From contig WJJU01000258.1 of assembly GCA_014729595.1 (NCBI GenBank), positions 1-7,314 on the forward strand: 7,314 nucleotides of DNA, in the 5' to 3' direction. The stretch's first letter is position 1. The number at the start of each line of letters is the position of its first letter. The stretch comes from Chitinivibrionales bacterium. GTDB lineage: Bacteria; Fibrobacterota; Chitinivibrionia; Chitinivibrionales; WJMI01. Shown piece after piece: positions 1-6,904 of the stretch. The position numbers were made by a program, and so were the translations under genes. The notes below the pieces were generated by a model, which worked only from the letters and a program-made list of their open reading frames with translations, was not told where the DNA came from and ran no database searches.

Positions 1-32
1 AAGTAATACTTCATCGACCCAAAGGAGGAGCC

Positions 33-662
33 ATGAAAACTCGTGCATTGGCTGCGATTCTGTCAGTGGGTGTCCTGGTAGTGGGAATTGCGCACGCCGG
101 CAAGGAGGATGTGCGCAAGGATAAAGAAGCGACTACTGCGAAGGCCGAAAAGGCCGAACGGAAGGCGGGGGCAAAGGAGAAGAGGGCGGAAGCCGCTCCT
201 GCTGCGACCAAAGCCGATAAAAAGAAAGCTCCAAGCGGTGGCTCCGTGACGGCGAAAAAAGAAGGGGCGCGGAAGGTGACGGCGCTGATGGGGGATACAA
301 AGAGTACGAAGGCATCGGAGAGCGGGGCGGAAGAAGGGGTGTTGGTGTCGCGCGCCGCAATCTGTACCGATATTGAAAACCGGGAACCTCAAGGCGATGC
401 GACAAACTTTTCGGCGGACGTAGGCAAATTATACTGCTTTACGCATATCAAGGGTGTACAAGATACGCTCCTGATCAATCACCAGTGGTATCGCAATGAT
501 GAAGCCTACGGAGGTCCGACAACGCTCCCGGTTCGATCCGCCAGTTGGCGCACGTACAGTTCCCGCCAAATCGGCGAAGGAAGCGAAGGTAATTGGAAGG
601 TCGAGGTGGTGAACACCGAGACCGATGATGTGATCGAAACCGTGAATTTTGCCATTGAGTAG
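33..662 (+). CDS. Secreted DUF2914 domain protein
   Basis: This 209-residue protein has unknown molecular function. Residues 1-22 form a signal peptide (basic MKTR, hydrophobic core to about residue 20, AHA before the likely cleavage site), so it should be exported. Residues 23-102 are a Lys/Ala/Glu-rich, low-complexity, probably unfolded or helical linker. Residues 104-208 match the DUF2914 pattern as I know it: an opening VSRAAIC segment, a YCFTHIKG strand, the LINHQWYRND block, SWRTYSSRQI, and the closing GNWKVEVV...VNFAIE strands. Two cysteines (C111, C135) lie in this domain and could pair in the periplasm. The ATG at 33 is preceded by a near-perfect Shine-Dalgarno (AAAGGAGG, 21-28). The promoter lies outside the window. 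The gene appears to be its own unit, because a terminator-like hairpin follows the stop. The domain call is fairly secure; the role is not known. Confidence 0.85.
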   Translation: MKTRALAAILSVGVLVVGIAHAGKEDVRKDKEATTAKAEKAERKAGAKEKRAEAAPAATKADKKKAPSGGSVTAKKEGARKVTALMGDTKSTKASESGAEEGVLVSRAAICTDIENREPQGDATNFSADVGKLYCFTHIKGVQDTLLINHQWYRNDEAYGGPTTLPVRSASWRTYSSRQIGEGSEGNWKVEVVNTETDDVIETVNFAIE

Positions 663-673
663 TAGCGGTAGGG

Positions 674-703
674 AAGACGGCTTGCCGGTCGGCGCGCCGT
701 TTT
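674..703 (+). terminator. Probable intrinsic terminator after the DUF2914 gene
   Basis: An outer stem AAGACGGC (674-681) pairs with GCCGTTTT (696-703), including one G-U pair. It encloses a short inner stem GCC/GGC with a GGTC loop (684-693) and a small internal mismatch. The stem base is A-rich on the left and T-rich on the right, as in a compact intrinsic terminator, and it starts 11 bases after the stop codon. The T tract is only four bases long, so termination may be partial. Confidence 0.5.
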
Positions 704-1045
704 CACCGCATCGATGCAATAGTTCCACGATAATCAAGAGCGAGGCGGGGTGCGGATACGCTTGGATGTTTCCGCGCCCTGTATGATTTTGCGGTGAATC
801 GCCGTCCAGAGATTGGGGGGGCGGGGGACATGGAGCGAGCCGTAGTGGTGATGGCGCTCGTCTTTTCCAAAGGGTGTCAATTCTCGAATATTCGATTGCC
901 ACTGCGCCCGCGATCCGTAACCTTAAGCCAATTGTAAAACGCGCACCGTCCGCGACCTTTGTCCCGCTCGTGCTTCGCGACACGGGAATTCGCCGGTGCC
1001 TGAGAAAGATCGGACCACGCCAAATCAATCAACAGCTATTTCGTT

Positions 1046-1050
1046 CGGAG
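1046..1050 (+). promoter_or_regulatory. Ribosome binding site fixing the bioB start
   Basis: CGGAG lies six bases before the ATG at 1057. Neither the upstream in-frame GTG (874) nor the next in-frame ATG (1075) is a better candidate, and BioB homology begins just after 1057. This site therefore decides the start. Confidence 0.6.
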
Positions 1051-1056
1051 CACGAT

Positions 1057-2025
1057 ATGTCTGGTCTGTTCTGCATGGCCGAAGAGCTTTATGATCGAGC
1101 CGTTAAACGTTCCACTACCGAAGCGGACCTCGAAACGGTAATAGATTGGCCGGAAGACCGGTTGTCGGTATTATTTGCATGTACGGATCAGGTCCGGCAT
1201 CATTTTTTTGATGATTCCGTTGAGCCGTGCGCAATCATGAACATCAAGTCGGGCGGTTGTTCGGAAGATTGCGCATTTTGTTCTCAGTCGTCACATAATG
1301 ATGCGAAAATCAATGTGAAAGCTCTTGCAAATCCGGAAGAGATCATCAAAGCGAGTTGCGCGGCGAACGATCGAGGGCTTGCGTTCGGGGTAGTCTCCAG
1401 CGGGCGGAAACTCACTACGGCTGAAATTCAGAGGCTCGCCGGGATTTTGCATGAATGTGAAGGCCCTATCCATGCGTCTTTGGGCATTCTTACCCAAGAG
1501 GAATTCGCCCTCTTGCGCGACGCCGGAGTGGTGTGTTACAACCACAATCTTGAAACCGGCAGAGATTTTTTCGGGCGAATTGTAACGACGCACGGTTACG
1601 ATGATCGAGTGGCTACGGTGCGACGTGCCAAGCGGGCGGGCATGAAAGTATGTTGCGGTGGAATATTTGGAATTGGAGAGAGTTGGAGTGATCGCAAAGC
1701 GCTTTGTATGGAACTTCGCGGTCTTGATGTCGACTCCGTGCCGATCAATTTCTTAAACCCGATTGCGGGAACCCGGGTTGCGACGCCGGAAGGTTCAACG
1801 CTCCAATACCTCAAAATTATCGCACTTTTCCGTATGGCTCTGCCCGACAAGCACATTAAGGTGTGCGGTGGGCGGGAAGTAAATCTTGGAATAGCTCAAC
1901 CGCTTATGTTTCTCGCCGGCGCCGACGGCTACATCTCCGGCGATTATTTGACAACTCAAGGGCAAAGCGTTGATGCCGACGAAGACATGATAGCGGCTCT
2001 TGGGCTACGCAAAAGGAATCCCTGA
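1057..2025 (+). CDS. bioB: Biotin synthase, radical SAM enzyme with unusual auxiliary-cluster residues
   Basis: BioB inserts sulfur into dethiobiotin, the last step of biotin synthesis, in the cytosol. From ATG 1057 the protein has 322 residues, normal for the family. The radical-SAM CxxxCxxC motif is C68/C72/C75 (CSEDCAFC). Other family landmarks are SSGRKL (114-119), YNHNLET (161-167), GMKVCCGGI (195-203), SVPINFLNPI (227-236) and KVCGGREVNLG (268-278). Compared with E. coli BioB, the [2Fe-2S] ligands C97 and C128 appear replaced by G111 and S141, while C188 (C199) and R260 (R273) remain. Extra cysteines occur at 200 and 270, and substrate-contacting D155 is E166. This pattern suggests a variant sulfur-donor cluster (see findings). 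The gene heads a cluster with the glycosyltransferase two bases downstream. No other biotin gene is adjacent. An upstream GTG at 874 would add 61 atypical residues and is rejected as the start. Confidence 0.95.
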   Translation: MSGLFCMAEELYDRAVKRSTTEADLETVIDWPEDRLSVLFACTDQVRHHFFDDSVEPCAIMNIKSGGCSEDCAFCSQSSHNDAKINVKALANPEEIIKASCAANDRGLAFGVVSSGRKLTTAEIQRLAGILHECEGPIHASLGILTQEEFALLRDAGVVCYNHNLETGRDFFGRIVTTHGYDDRVATVRRAKRAGMKVCCGGIFGIGESWSDRKALCMELRGLDVDSVPINFLNPIAGTRVATPEGSTLQYLKIIALFRMALPDKHIKVCGGREVNLGIAQPLMFLAGADGYISGDYLTTQGQSVDADEDMIAALGLRKRNP

Positions 2026-2027
2026 CT

Positions 2028-2873
2028 ATGGAGCATGGCACGGCTCTGAGTAAACACACGTGGCCTTCCAACGTTTTTGTTCTCATTCCCGCCTACAATT
2101 CAGCTCAGCTTTTGGCGGATTATCTTCCGGATCTTCTGGAAACCGTACTCGCCGCTCATGTGTGCGTGGTTGACGACGGCTCGGCGGATGAAACCACGGT
2201 CGTATGTCGTGAGCACGAAGTCTGTTGTCTGGTCAACACAACCAACATGGGCAAGGGAGCAGCTCTAAAGCGCGGGTTTGAATTTCTTCGCAACCGGGGG
2301 GCGGAATGGATCTTGACGATGGATGCCGACGGGCAGCATTCAATTCAGGATATCCCGGGTTTTATCGCCACGATGAAGCTCTATCCGGATGCTGGGCTGA
2401 TAATCGGGGCGCGAAGGATGCATTGGAGTTCAATGCCCGTTGCGCGTATCATTTCCAATCGCTTGACCTCGCTTATTCTGTCTCTGTTTACCGGGTGTCG
2501 AATCTATGACAGCCAGTCCGGCTATCGACTTTATTCTCGAAGGTTGCTGGATTCGGTATCGCTGGAATATTCACGTTTTGAAATGGAGTCGGAGATAATT
2601 CTAAAGGCGTGTCGAAGTGGATTTGACATCCGTTTTGTGAGCGTGCAGACACTATATTTTCATACGCATAGCCACATATCTCACATCATTGACACGGTCC
2701 GATGGATCAAGGCGGTGCTGAACATCCGTAGAAAGCTTAAAAGAGCCTCTTCGATGGAGCGAGTAGGCGGAGGCGGTCTCGAAGGCGGGGCGGTACATGG
2801 CATTGACGGCGCGCAGGTTGACCGGTGTCCGACTTCCGGATTTGACGGCAAAAGAGAGCGAACACGGTTTTAG
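2028..2873 (+). CDS. Family 2 glycosyltransferase, polyprenyl-phosphate sugar synthase-like
   Basis: This 281-residue GT-A fold enzyme resembles the dolichyl-phosphate mannose synthase group, which moves a sugar from a nucleotide donor to a polyprenyl phosphate at the cytosolic membrane face. Visible motifs are IPAYN (20-24), VVDDGSADET (47-56), the NMGKGAALKRGF loop (73-84), the metal-binding DADGQH (99-104), DSQSGYRLYSRRLL (161-174) and FEMESEII (184-191). The HSHISHIIDTVRWIK segment (214-228) is typical of the end of this group. I see no transmembrane helices, so it would be soluble or peripheral. ATG 2028 lies two bases after the bioB stop, with AAAAGGA (2011-2017) as its Shine-Dalgarno inside bioB, so translation is probably coupled. 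Residues 240-281 form a Gly-rich, GC-rich tail that matches nothing I recognise. The donor and acceptor sugars cannot be told from sequence. Confidence 0.88.
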   Translation: MEHGTALSKHTWPSNVFVLIPAYNSAQLLADYLPDLLETVLAAHVCVVDDGSADETTVVCREHEVCCLVNTTNMGKGAALKRGFEFLRNRGAEWILTMDADGQHSIQDIPGFIATMKLYPDAGLIIGARRMHWSSMPVARIISNRLTSLILSLFTGCRIYDSQSGYRLYSRRLLDSVSLEYSRFEMESEIILKACRSGFDIRFVSVQTLYFHTHSHISHIIDTVRWIKAVLNIRRKLKRASSMERVGGGGLEGGAVHGIDGAQVDRCPTSGFDGKRERTRF

Positions 2874-2896
2874 AATACAGCGAGACAACGCATTTC

Positions 2897-3553
2897 ATGG
2901 TATCCAGACATCTTAATCCCGACATTGCGCGCGAACGGCTGATCAAGCATCTGCGCGGCCGAGGCATCAAGGACGAACGTGTATTGGAAGCGTTCAGGAA
3001 AGTACCGCGACACCAATTTGTAGACGGTGCCATGTATGCTCAGGCGTATGACGACAATGCGTTGCCGATCGGCGGAGGGCAGACAATCTCGCAACCGTAT
3101 GTAGTTGCACTCATGACCGAACTACTGGAATTGGGTAGCGACGAAAAAATTCTGGAAATCGGCACGGGCTCCGGATTCCAGGCCGCCATACTCGCACAAT
3201 TTTCCCGTCGGGTCTATACGATTGAGCGTCGCCGCGAACTTGGTGAAGCCGCCCGCAAGCTTCTCAGGGCAATGGGCTACGAGAACATCGTTTTCAAGAT
3301 AGGTGACGGTACACACGGGTGGCGGCAGCATGCGCCGTTCGACAAGATTATTGTGACCGCGGGGGCTCCCGTGGTGCCTCGGACTCTGGTAGAGCAATTA
3401 TCGGTTGGTGGAAGGTTGCTGATCCCCACGGGAGATCGTGCGTACCAGGAGCTGGAAGTTTACGACAAGACCGATGCGGGCATACAAAAGCGAAGTGTGG
3501 GGGGGGTTGTATTCGTTCCGCTTGTAGGTGAGCACGGTTGGGAGGGGCGGTAA
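2897..3553 (+). CDS. pcm: Protein-L-isoaspartate O-methyltransferase
   Basis: This enzyme methylates L-isoaspartyl residues with S-adenosylmethionine, starting repair of aged proteins in the cytosol. The length, 218 residues, is typical. Family motifs run in order: the substrate-site PIGGGQTISQP (57-67), SAM motif I LEIGTGSGFQAAILA (86-100), the acidic end of the next strand at YTIE (107-110), GDGTHGW (136-142), FDKIIVTAGAPVVP (148-161), LLIPTGD (174-180) and the C-terminal VGGVVFVPLVGEHGW (201-215). It begins 23 bases after the glycosyltransferase stop, which suggests a shared transcript, although no strong Shine-Dalgarno precedes ATG 2897. A run of eight G (3499-3506) lies within codons for the conserved V-G-G. 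The reading frame stays correct through it, because the conserved C-terminus follows in frame. Confidence 0.95.
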   Translation: MVSRHLNPDIARERLIKHLRGRGIKDERVLEAFRKVPRHQFVDGAMYAQAYDDNALPIGGGQTISQPYVVALMTELLELGSDEKILEIGTGSGFQAAILAQFSRRVYTIERRRELGEAARKLLRAMGYENIVFKIGDGTHGWRQHAPFDKIIVTAGAPVVPRTLVEQLSVGGRLLIPTGDRAYQELEVYDKTDAGIQKRSVGGVVFVPLVGEHGWEGR

Positions 3554-3786
3554 GCCGCGGCGTTGTGGCCGGCTCCGTTTCGCGGGAGCGGAGGAATTTA
3601 TCGAACAATATTTTTATCCTCCGCAGCATATCCGTCTTGCGCAATCGAACTATAAATTATCGGGCGGTAATCGGCGTGCACCGGTGCTTAACGATCATGG
3701 GGATAAGATGAATCCGCTTGCGTCTCTGTTGTCCCACGATTCTTATCGCATTTCAAATTACGGCATACGAGGAACGGAAAACGGTT
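3554..3786. other. Intergenic region between pcm and popT
   Basis: These 233 bases hold no recognisable gene. A weak hairpin (GCTCC 3572-3576 with GGAGC 3585-3589) lacks a T tract. An AT-rich patch with TATAAATTAT (3651-3660) could be part of a promoter for popT, but no matching -35 hexamer sits at the right distance. The popT frame is open back to a TTG at 3718 without family-like sequence. Confidence 0.5.
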
Positions 3787-4902
3787 ATGATAGCCACGCT
3801 TAAGGATTTGGTATTCGGCTTTTTTATCGGTTTGGCCAATATCATTCCCGGCGTTTCCGGTGGAACATTTCTGCTTGTTTTTGGTATATATGAACGCGTT
3901 ATTCGTTCCATAAATCAAATAAGCGGTTCGTTGAAAGAATTGGCGGCGGGTGTCGTCGGCATGCCGGCTTTTCTCGGCGACCATGATAAGCGCAACCATT
4001 TTGTCGAGCGGCTACATTTATCTGATATACCCTTTTTGGTGCGCTTGATACTGGGCGCCCTGGTGGCGATTATATCGCTTTCCTCGCTCATGAAGTTCCT
4101 TCTCAACAACCATTTCGTATACACGTATGCCTTTTTCTTCGGCTTGATACTTGTTTCGGTACTGATTCCGCTTCGTCTCATGAAAAAGCGTACATGGCAT
4201 CTGTTGATATTCGCCGCTCTCGGTATTGGTTTAACGGTATTTGTTAGTGCTTCGGTCAATCCCGCCGACAAGGCTCGTCTGAAATCCGAACATTATCGTG
4301 CTCGGTACGAAACCGCATCACCCGGGACTGAAACTGGTCGCTCGTCGGAGGATAAGAGCGGTATGCTTACGTATACGGGACGCTATACCGCGGTGGAGTT
4401 TGCGGGGGCGGCCGCCGCCGGTGCGACGGCCGTATCGGCGATGGTATTACCGGGTATTAGCGGCTCACTGGTGTTAATTCTTTTGGGCCGGTATTATGAG
4501 ATTATTTCAGCCGTGTCGGCGCTTCGAAACCCTTCTCTTGACATCATACTTTATTTGGCGGCTTTCGCGGCCGGTATGGCCGTGGGCTTGCCGCTGTTTG
4601 CTCGGCTCGTCGGCTATGTTCTCCAACGGTATCATGATCAAACGATGGCGTTTTTAACCGGGCTGATGGTGGGATCGCTCTATGCGTTGTGGCCTTTCAA
4701 GCATGCGGAGGTTATGGACCTCTACGCGCGCGCGGGCGATCGGATAACCCTTGTTCGGGACGCACTTGTATATACCAACGCCAATACGCTCCCTGAACGG
4801 CCGATGATTGCGTTTTGGGCCGGATTGTCTTGCTTGGCGGGAGTAGTCGGCATGTCGTTCTTTGTACGGCGCGAGATTGAGGCGGAGGAAAAAGAGGCGT
4901 GA
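3787..4902 (+). CDS. popT: DUF368 family polyprenyl-phosphate transporter
   Basis: DUF368 (PopT) proteins were shown to return undecaprenyl phosphate, the lipid carrier for cell-wall and surface glycans, across the inner membrane for reuse. From ATG 3787 the protein has 371 residues, longer than many relatives. It shows the family's two related re-entrant motifs: LANIIPGVSGGT (16-27) and AMVLPGISGSL (218-228), the latter followed by LGRYYEII. Hydrophobic segments lie near residues 7-35, 83-103, 109-129, 138-156, 205-235, 252-275, 285-303 and 340-360. A polar stretch (158-200) between the two halves and another near 305-335 account for the extra length. ATG 3787 is preferred because homology begins at once (LKDLVFGFFIGLANI). 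GAGGA (3769-3773) is a Shine-Dalgarno at a slightly long spacing. An upstream in-frame TTG (3718) is unlikely. The link to the upstream glycosyltransferase is inference only. Confidence 0.9.
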   Translation: MIATLKDLVFGFFIGLANIIPGVSGGTFLLVFGIYERVIRSINQISGSLKELAAGVVGMPAFLGDHDKRNHFVERLHLSDIPFLVRLILGALVAIISLSSLMKFLLNNHFVYTYAFFFGLILVSVLIPLRLMKKRTWHLLIFAALGIGLTVFVSASVNPADKARLKSEHYRARYETASPGTETGRSSEDKSGMLTYTGRYTAVEFAGAAAAGATAVSAMVLPGISGSLVLILLGRYYEIISAVSALRNPSLDIILYLAAFAAGMAVGLPLFARLVGYVLQRYHDQTMAFLTGLMVGSLYALWPFKHAEVMDLYARAGDRITLVRDALVYTNANTLPERPMIAFWAGLSCLAGVVGMSFFVRREIEAEEKEA

Positions 4903-4923
4903 GTCGGTCGGCTTAACGCCTTT
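4893..4923 (+). terminator. Possible weak terminator hairpin overlapping the popT stop
   Basis: AGAGGCGT (4893-4900) pairs with ACGCCTTT (4916-4923), with one G-U pair. Inside, AGTC (4902-4905) pairs with GGCT (4910-4913) around a GGTC loop. The stem includes the popT TGA stop (4900-4902). Only three T residues follow the GC part, so this is a weak candidate. Confidence 0.35.
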
Positions 4924-5149
4924 ATGCGGGTGCGATTTTGTGGCGTGGCATTTTGTTCGAAGCGGATCCGTTATCGGGCGCCGCAGCGCAGTCGACGACG
5001 GTGATTCTCCGAGTGACCGGCTTGATCTCCGTGCCGGTGATGCATAAGCATTTTAGCGAGCGGTTGATCGTATTCAGAATTAGGCAATCGCTCAGGTACC
5101 TTTTTGACGTAGGGCTTTGTTACGCCGCACCAAAGGGAGACTCTAAGCA
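4903..5149. other. Intergenic region between popT and dsbD
   Basis: These 247 bases hold no supported gene. A hairpin ACCGGC/GCCGGT (5016-5021 with 5033-5038) is followed directly by a small one, ATGC-ATAA-GCAT (5040-5051), and then TTT. Together they could act as a weak terminator or as leader structure for dsbD. A minus-strand frame stays open for about 65 codons (stop near 4930) but has no usable start. The dsbD Shine-Dalgarno (AAAGGGAG, 5132-5139) closes the region. I could not identify a convincing promoter. Confidence 0.5.
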
Positions 5150-6802
5150 ATGCAACGAATAAAGCCTCAAAAGCTATTCCTGTTGTCGGTAGTTCTCTTC
5201 AGTACCCTTTATGCCCAAATCGATATGGGATCTTTGGATCTGGCCGCACCCGCGGTTGAGGAGCCGGTTACGGTCGGTGTTTCGCGCGTCTCGTCGCCCG
5301 ACTCATTACTACGGTATAAGCTTTCGCTGTCCATGAAGCCCGCAATGCATATCTACGCGGCTGAATCGCTCTTTTTCAACATCGCCATAACTCAAAGCAA
5401 GGGACTCGGCGAGGCATCCGTGGATTGGCCCAAGGCCAAACCGTATAAAAATTTCGACGGCAAAACGGTTGAAGTATATACGGACGGGCAAGAGTTTTCG
5501 GTTACTCATGAAGTTCTTGATTCAAACTGGAGTGTAACCGGTTTTCTTCGTTACCAAGCGTGTGATGAAACGATGTGTTTTACGCCTCGCAAGCAGTGGT
5601 TTCGGATCAGCGCCGATGGGACGATTGATACATCGTCGGTACTTGGCGAGGAAGGTGCCGTCGGAGGAGTGAGCCCGAAAGGCGAGAGCGGTGCGGATTG
5701 GCGGGATCTGGATGAGAGATTCGATGTGGTCGGACGAGTCGGGGGCTACTTGCCGGCGAATGAGTTTATTGCTTTCCTGGACAATCCTTCCGGTTCGGGT
5801 GACGGTTTTGTCGGAAAAAGTCTGCTTTGGGTGTTGGCGCTTGTGGTGCTTGGGGGGCTGGCACTTAACCTAACACCGTGTGTTTTGCCGATGATACCGA
5901 TTACCGTTGCGGTTATCGGCGCCGGTACTAAGGCCGGCAACCGAAAACAAGGCTTTTTGGTTGGAAGCGTCTATGGGCTGGGGATGGCTGTTGCGTACGG
6001 CGTTTTGGGAGTAGTGGTGGTGTTGACGGGCAGTCGGTGGGGCGTAATTAATGCATCGCCCGCATTCAACCTGTTGATTGGCGCTTTGTTCGTGGTGCTT
6101 GCATTGGCAATGTTTGACGTGATCCAGATCGATTTCACTCGTTTTCGCAGCGGAATGCAACATAGTGAATCTCGAGCGGGGAAACTGATTCCGGTGTTCT
6201 TAATGGGAGGTATTGCGGCGGTACTGGCGGGAGCTTGTGTAGCGCCCGTGGTGATTTCGGTAATTCTTTATGCGGGAACGCTCTACTCACAAGGACAGGA
6301 GACCGGCCTGCTTCTGCCGTTTCTGCTCGGAGCGGGCATGGCGATCCCGTGGCCCTTTGCGGGTGCGGGGATATCGTTTTTACCCAAGCCGGGAAAGTGG
6401 ATGGTGTGGGTTAAATATGTGTTTGGTGTAGTCATACTCGTTATCGGCCTTTATTATGGCTTCACTGGTGTACGTATTATGACCACGGTGCCTAAGGTGG
6501 CCGCCGACAAAGCCACCAACGAATCGAATTTGTCCTGGCATCATTCGCTCGAAGAGGGGCTGGAAAGTGCGCTCCGGCAAGATAAACCGGTTCTGATAGA
6601 TTTCTGGGCCACATGGTGCAAGAACTGCAAGGCTATGGATGCTACTACGTTTCGCGATCCTTCGGTCGAAAAGAATCTTGATGATTATGTGTTGGTGAAA
6701 TATCAGGCCGAAAATCCCGACGCGGAGGAGGTTAAACCGATCCTTGATCGCTTCAAGGTCGTTGGGCTTCCAACGTATGTGGTGCTGAAACCCAAAGAGT
6801 AG
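5150..6802 (+). CDS. dsbD: Thiol:disulfide interchange protein DsbD, C-terminally short
   Basis: DsbD carries electrons from cytosolic thioredoxin across the inner membrane to periplasmic oxidised proteins. All three domains are present in 550 residues. A signal peptide (1-22, YAQ end) leads into the periplasmic alpha domain (about 25-165) with cysteines C138 and C143. The membrane beta domain (about 222-440) has C244 in LNLTPCVLPMIP and C363 in GACVAPVV. The thioredoxin-like gamma domain (about 462-550) has WATWCKNCK (C490, C493) and the cis-Pro segment GLPTYVVL (539-546). All six redox cysteines are therefore kept. The protein ends nine residues after the cis-Pro, so the last strand and helix of the thioredoxin fold, about 20-25 residues in E. 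coli DsbD, are missing or lie out of frame. ATG 5150 has Shine-Dalgarno AAAGGGAG at a spacing of ten. The gene appears to stand alone. Confidence 0.93.
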   Translation: MQRIKPQKLFLLSVVLFSTLYAQIDMGSLDLAAPAVEEPVTVGVSRVSSPDSLLRYKLSLSMKPAMHIYAAESLFFNIAITQSKGLGEASVDWPKAKPYKNFDGKTVEVYTDGQEFSVTHEVLDSNWSVTGFLRYQACDETMCFTPRKQWFRISADGTIDTSSVLGEEGAVGGVSPKGESGADWRDLDERFDVVGRVGGYLPANEFIAFLDNPSGSGDGFVGKSLLWVLALVVLGGLALNLTPCVLPMIPITVAVIGAGTKAGNRKQGFLVGSVYGLGMAVAYGVLGVVVVLTGSRWGVINASPAFNLLIGALFVVLALAMFDVIQIDFTRFRSGMQHSESRAGKLIPVFLMGGIAAVLAGACVAPVVISVILYAGTLYSQGQETGLLLPFLLGAGMAIPWPFAGAGISFLPKPGKWMVWVKYVFGVVILVIGLYYGFTGVRIMTTVPKVAADKATNESNLSWHHSLEEGLESALRQDKPVLIDFWATWCKNCKAMDATTFRDPSVEKNLDDYVLVKYQAENPDAEEVKPILDRFKVVGLPTYVVLKPKE

Positions 6803-6883
6803 AGCGCTTGTTCTCCGGGTCGCCGTTGAAGCTGTCTTACCTATCATTTTTTTGAAATGGTTCTCGTTTCCCTTGCAGGTTTT

Positions 6884-6903
6884 CATGGGCTATCGGGCCC
6901 ATG
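6884..6903. repeat. Perfect inverted repeat CATGGGC/GCCCATG
   Basis: A seven-base perfect stem (6884-6890 with 6897-6903) surrounds a six-base loop, TATCGG. No T tract follows on either strand, so it does not look like an intrinsic terminator. It is the first of the cluster of hairpins after dsbD. Confidence 0.7.
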
Positions 6904-6904
6904 A

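Larger units (their letters stand above)
663..1056. other. Non-coding region upstream of bioB
   Basis: This stretch of 394 bases holds no convincing gene. After the terminator-like hairpin it contains a G-rich tract (815-827, seven G, one C, five G) and a small open frame of 35 codons from ATG 830. The bioB frame also stays open upstream to a GTG at 874, but that extension does not look like BioB. A promoter for the bioB cluster is expected here. The best -10 match is TATGAT (782-787), but the nearest -35-like hexamer (TTGGAT, 762-767) is only 14 bases away, so I do not call it. Confidence 0.6.

Noticed and set aside
762..787. TTGGAT and TATGAT as a promoter for bioB
   Set aside because: The 14-base spacer is too short for a normal sigma-70 promoter, and the host's promoter consensus is unknown.
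830..937. 35-codon open frame before bioB, starting MERAVVVMAL
   Set aside because: Only a G-rich tract precedes it rather than a clear Shine-Dalgarno, it has no recognisable homology, and a frame of this length is expected by chance.
932..940. TTGTAAAAC, resembling half of a BirA biotin operator upstream of bioB
   Set aside because: The matching half GTTTACAA is absent at the required distance, so only one imperfect half-site exists.
429..1028. 199-residue minus-strand open frame
   Set aside because: It lies antisense to the 3' end of the DUF2914 gene and across non-coding sequence, and its translation shows no family motif.
874..1056. In-frame N-terminal extension of BioB from GTG 874
   Set aside because: The 61 added residues do not resemble BioB, and ATG 1057 has a well-placed ribosome binding site and gives a normal family length.
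2652..2888. 78-residue minus-strand frame opposite the glycosyltransferase tail
   Set aside because: It is antisense to a well-supported gene and has no recognisable domain. It probably stays open because of the GC-rich composition of this stretch.
4938..5162. 74-residue plus-strand frame overlapping the dsbD start
   Set aside because: It starts with TTG, lacks a ribosome binding site, overlaps the well-supported dsbD start and matches nothing recognised.
6847..6853. Seven-T run as a dsbD terminator
   Set aside because: No GC-rich stem lies directly upstream, only a three-base AAG/CTT pairing.
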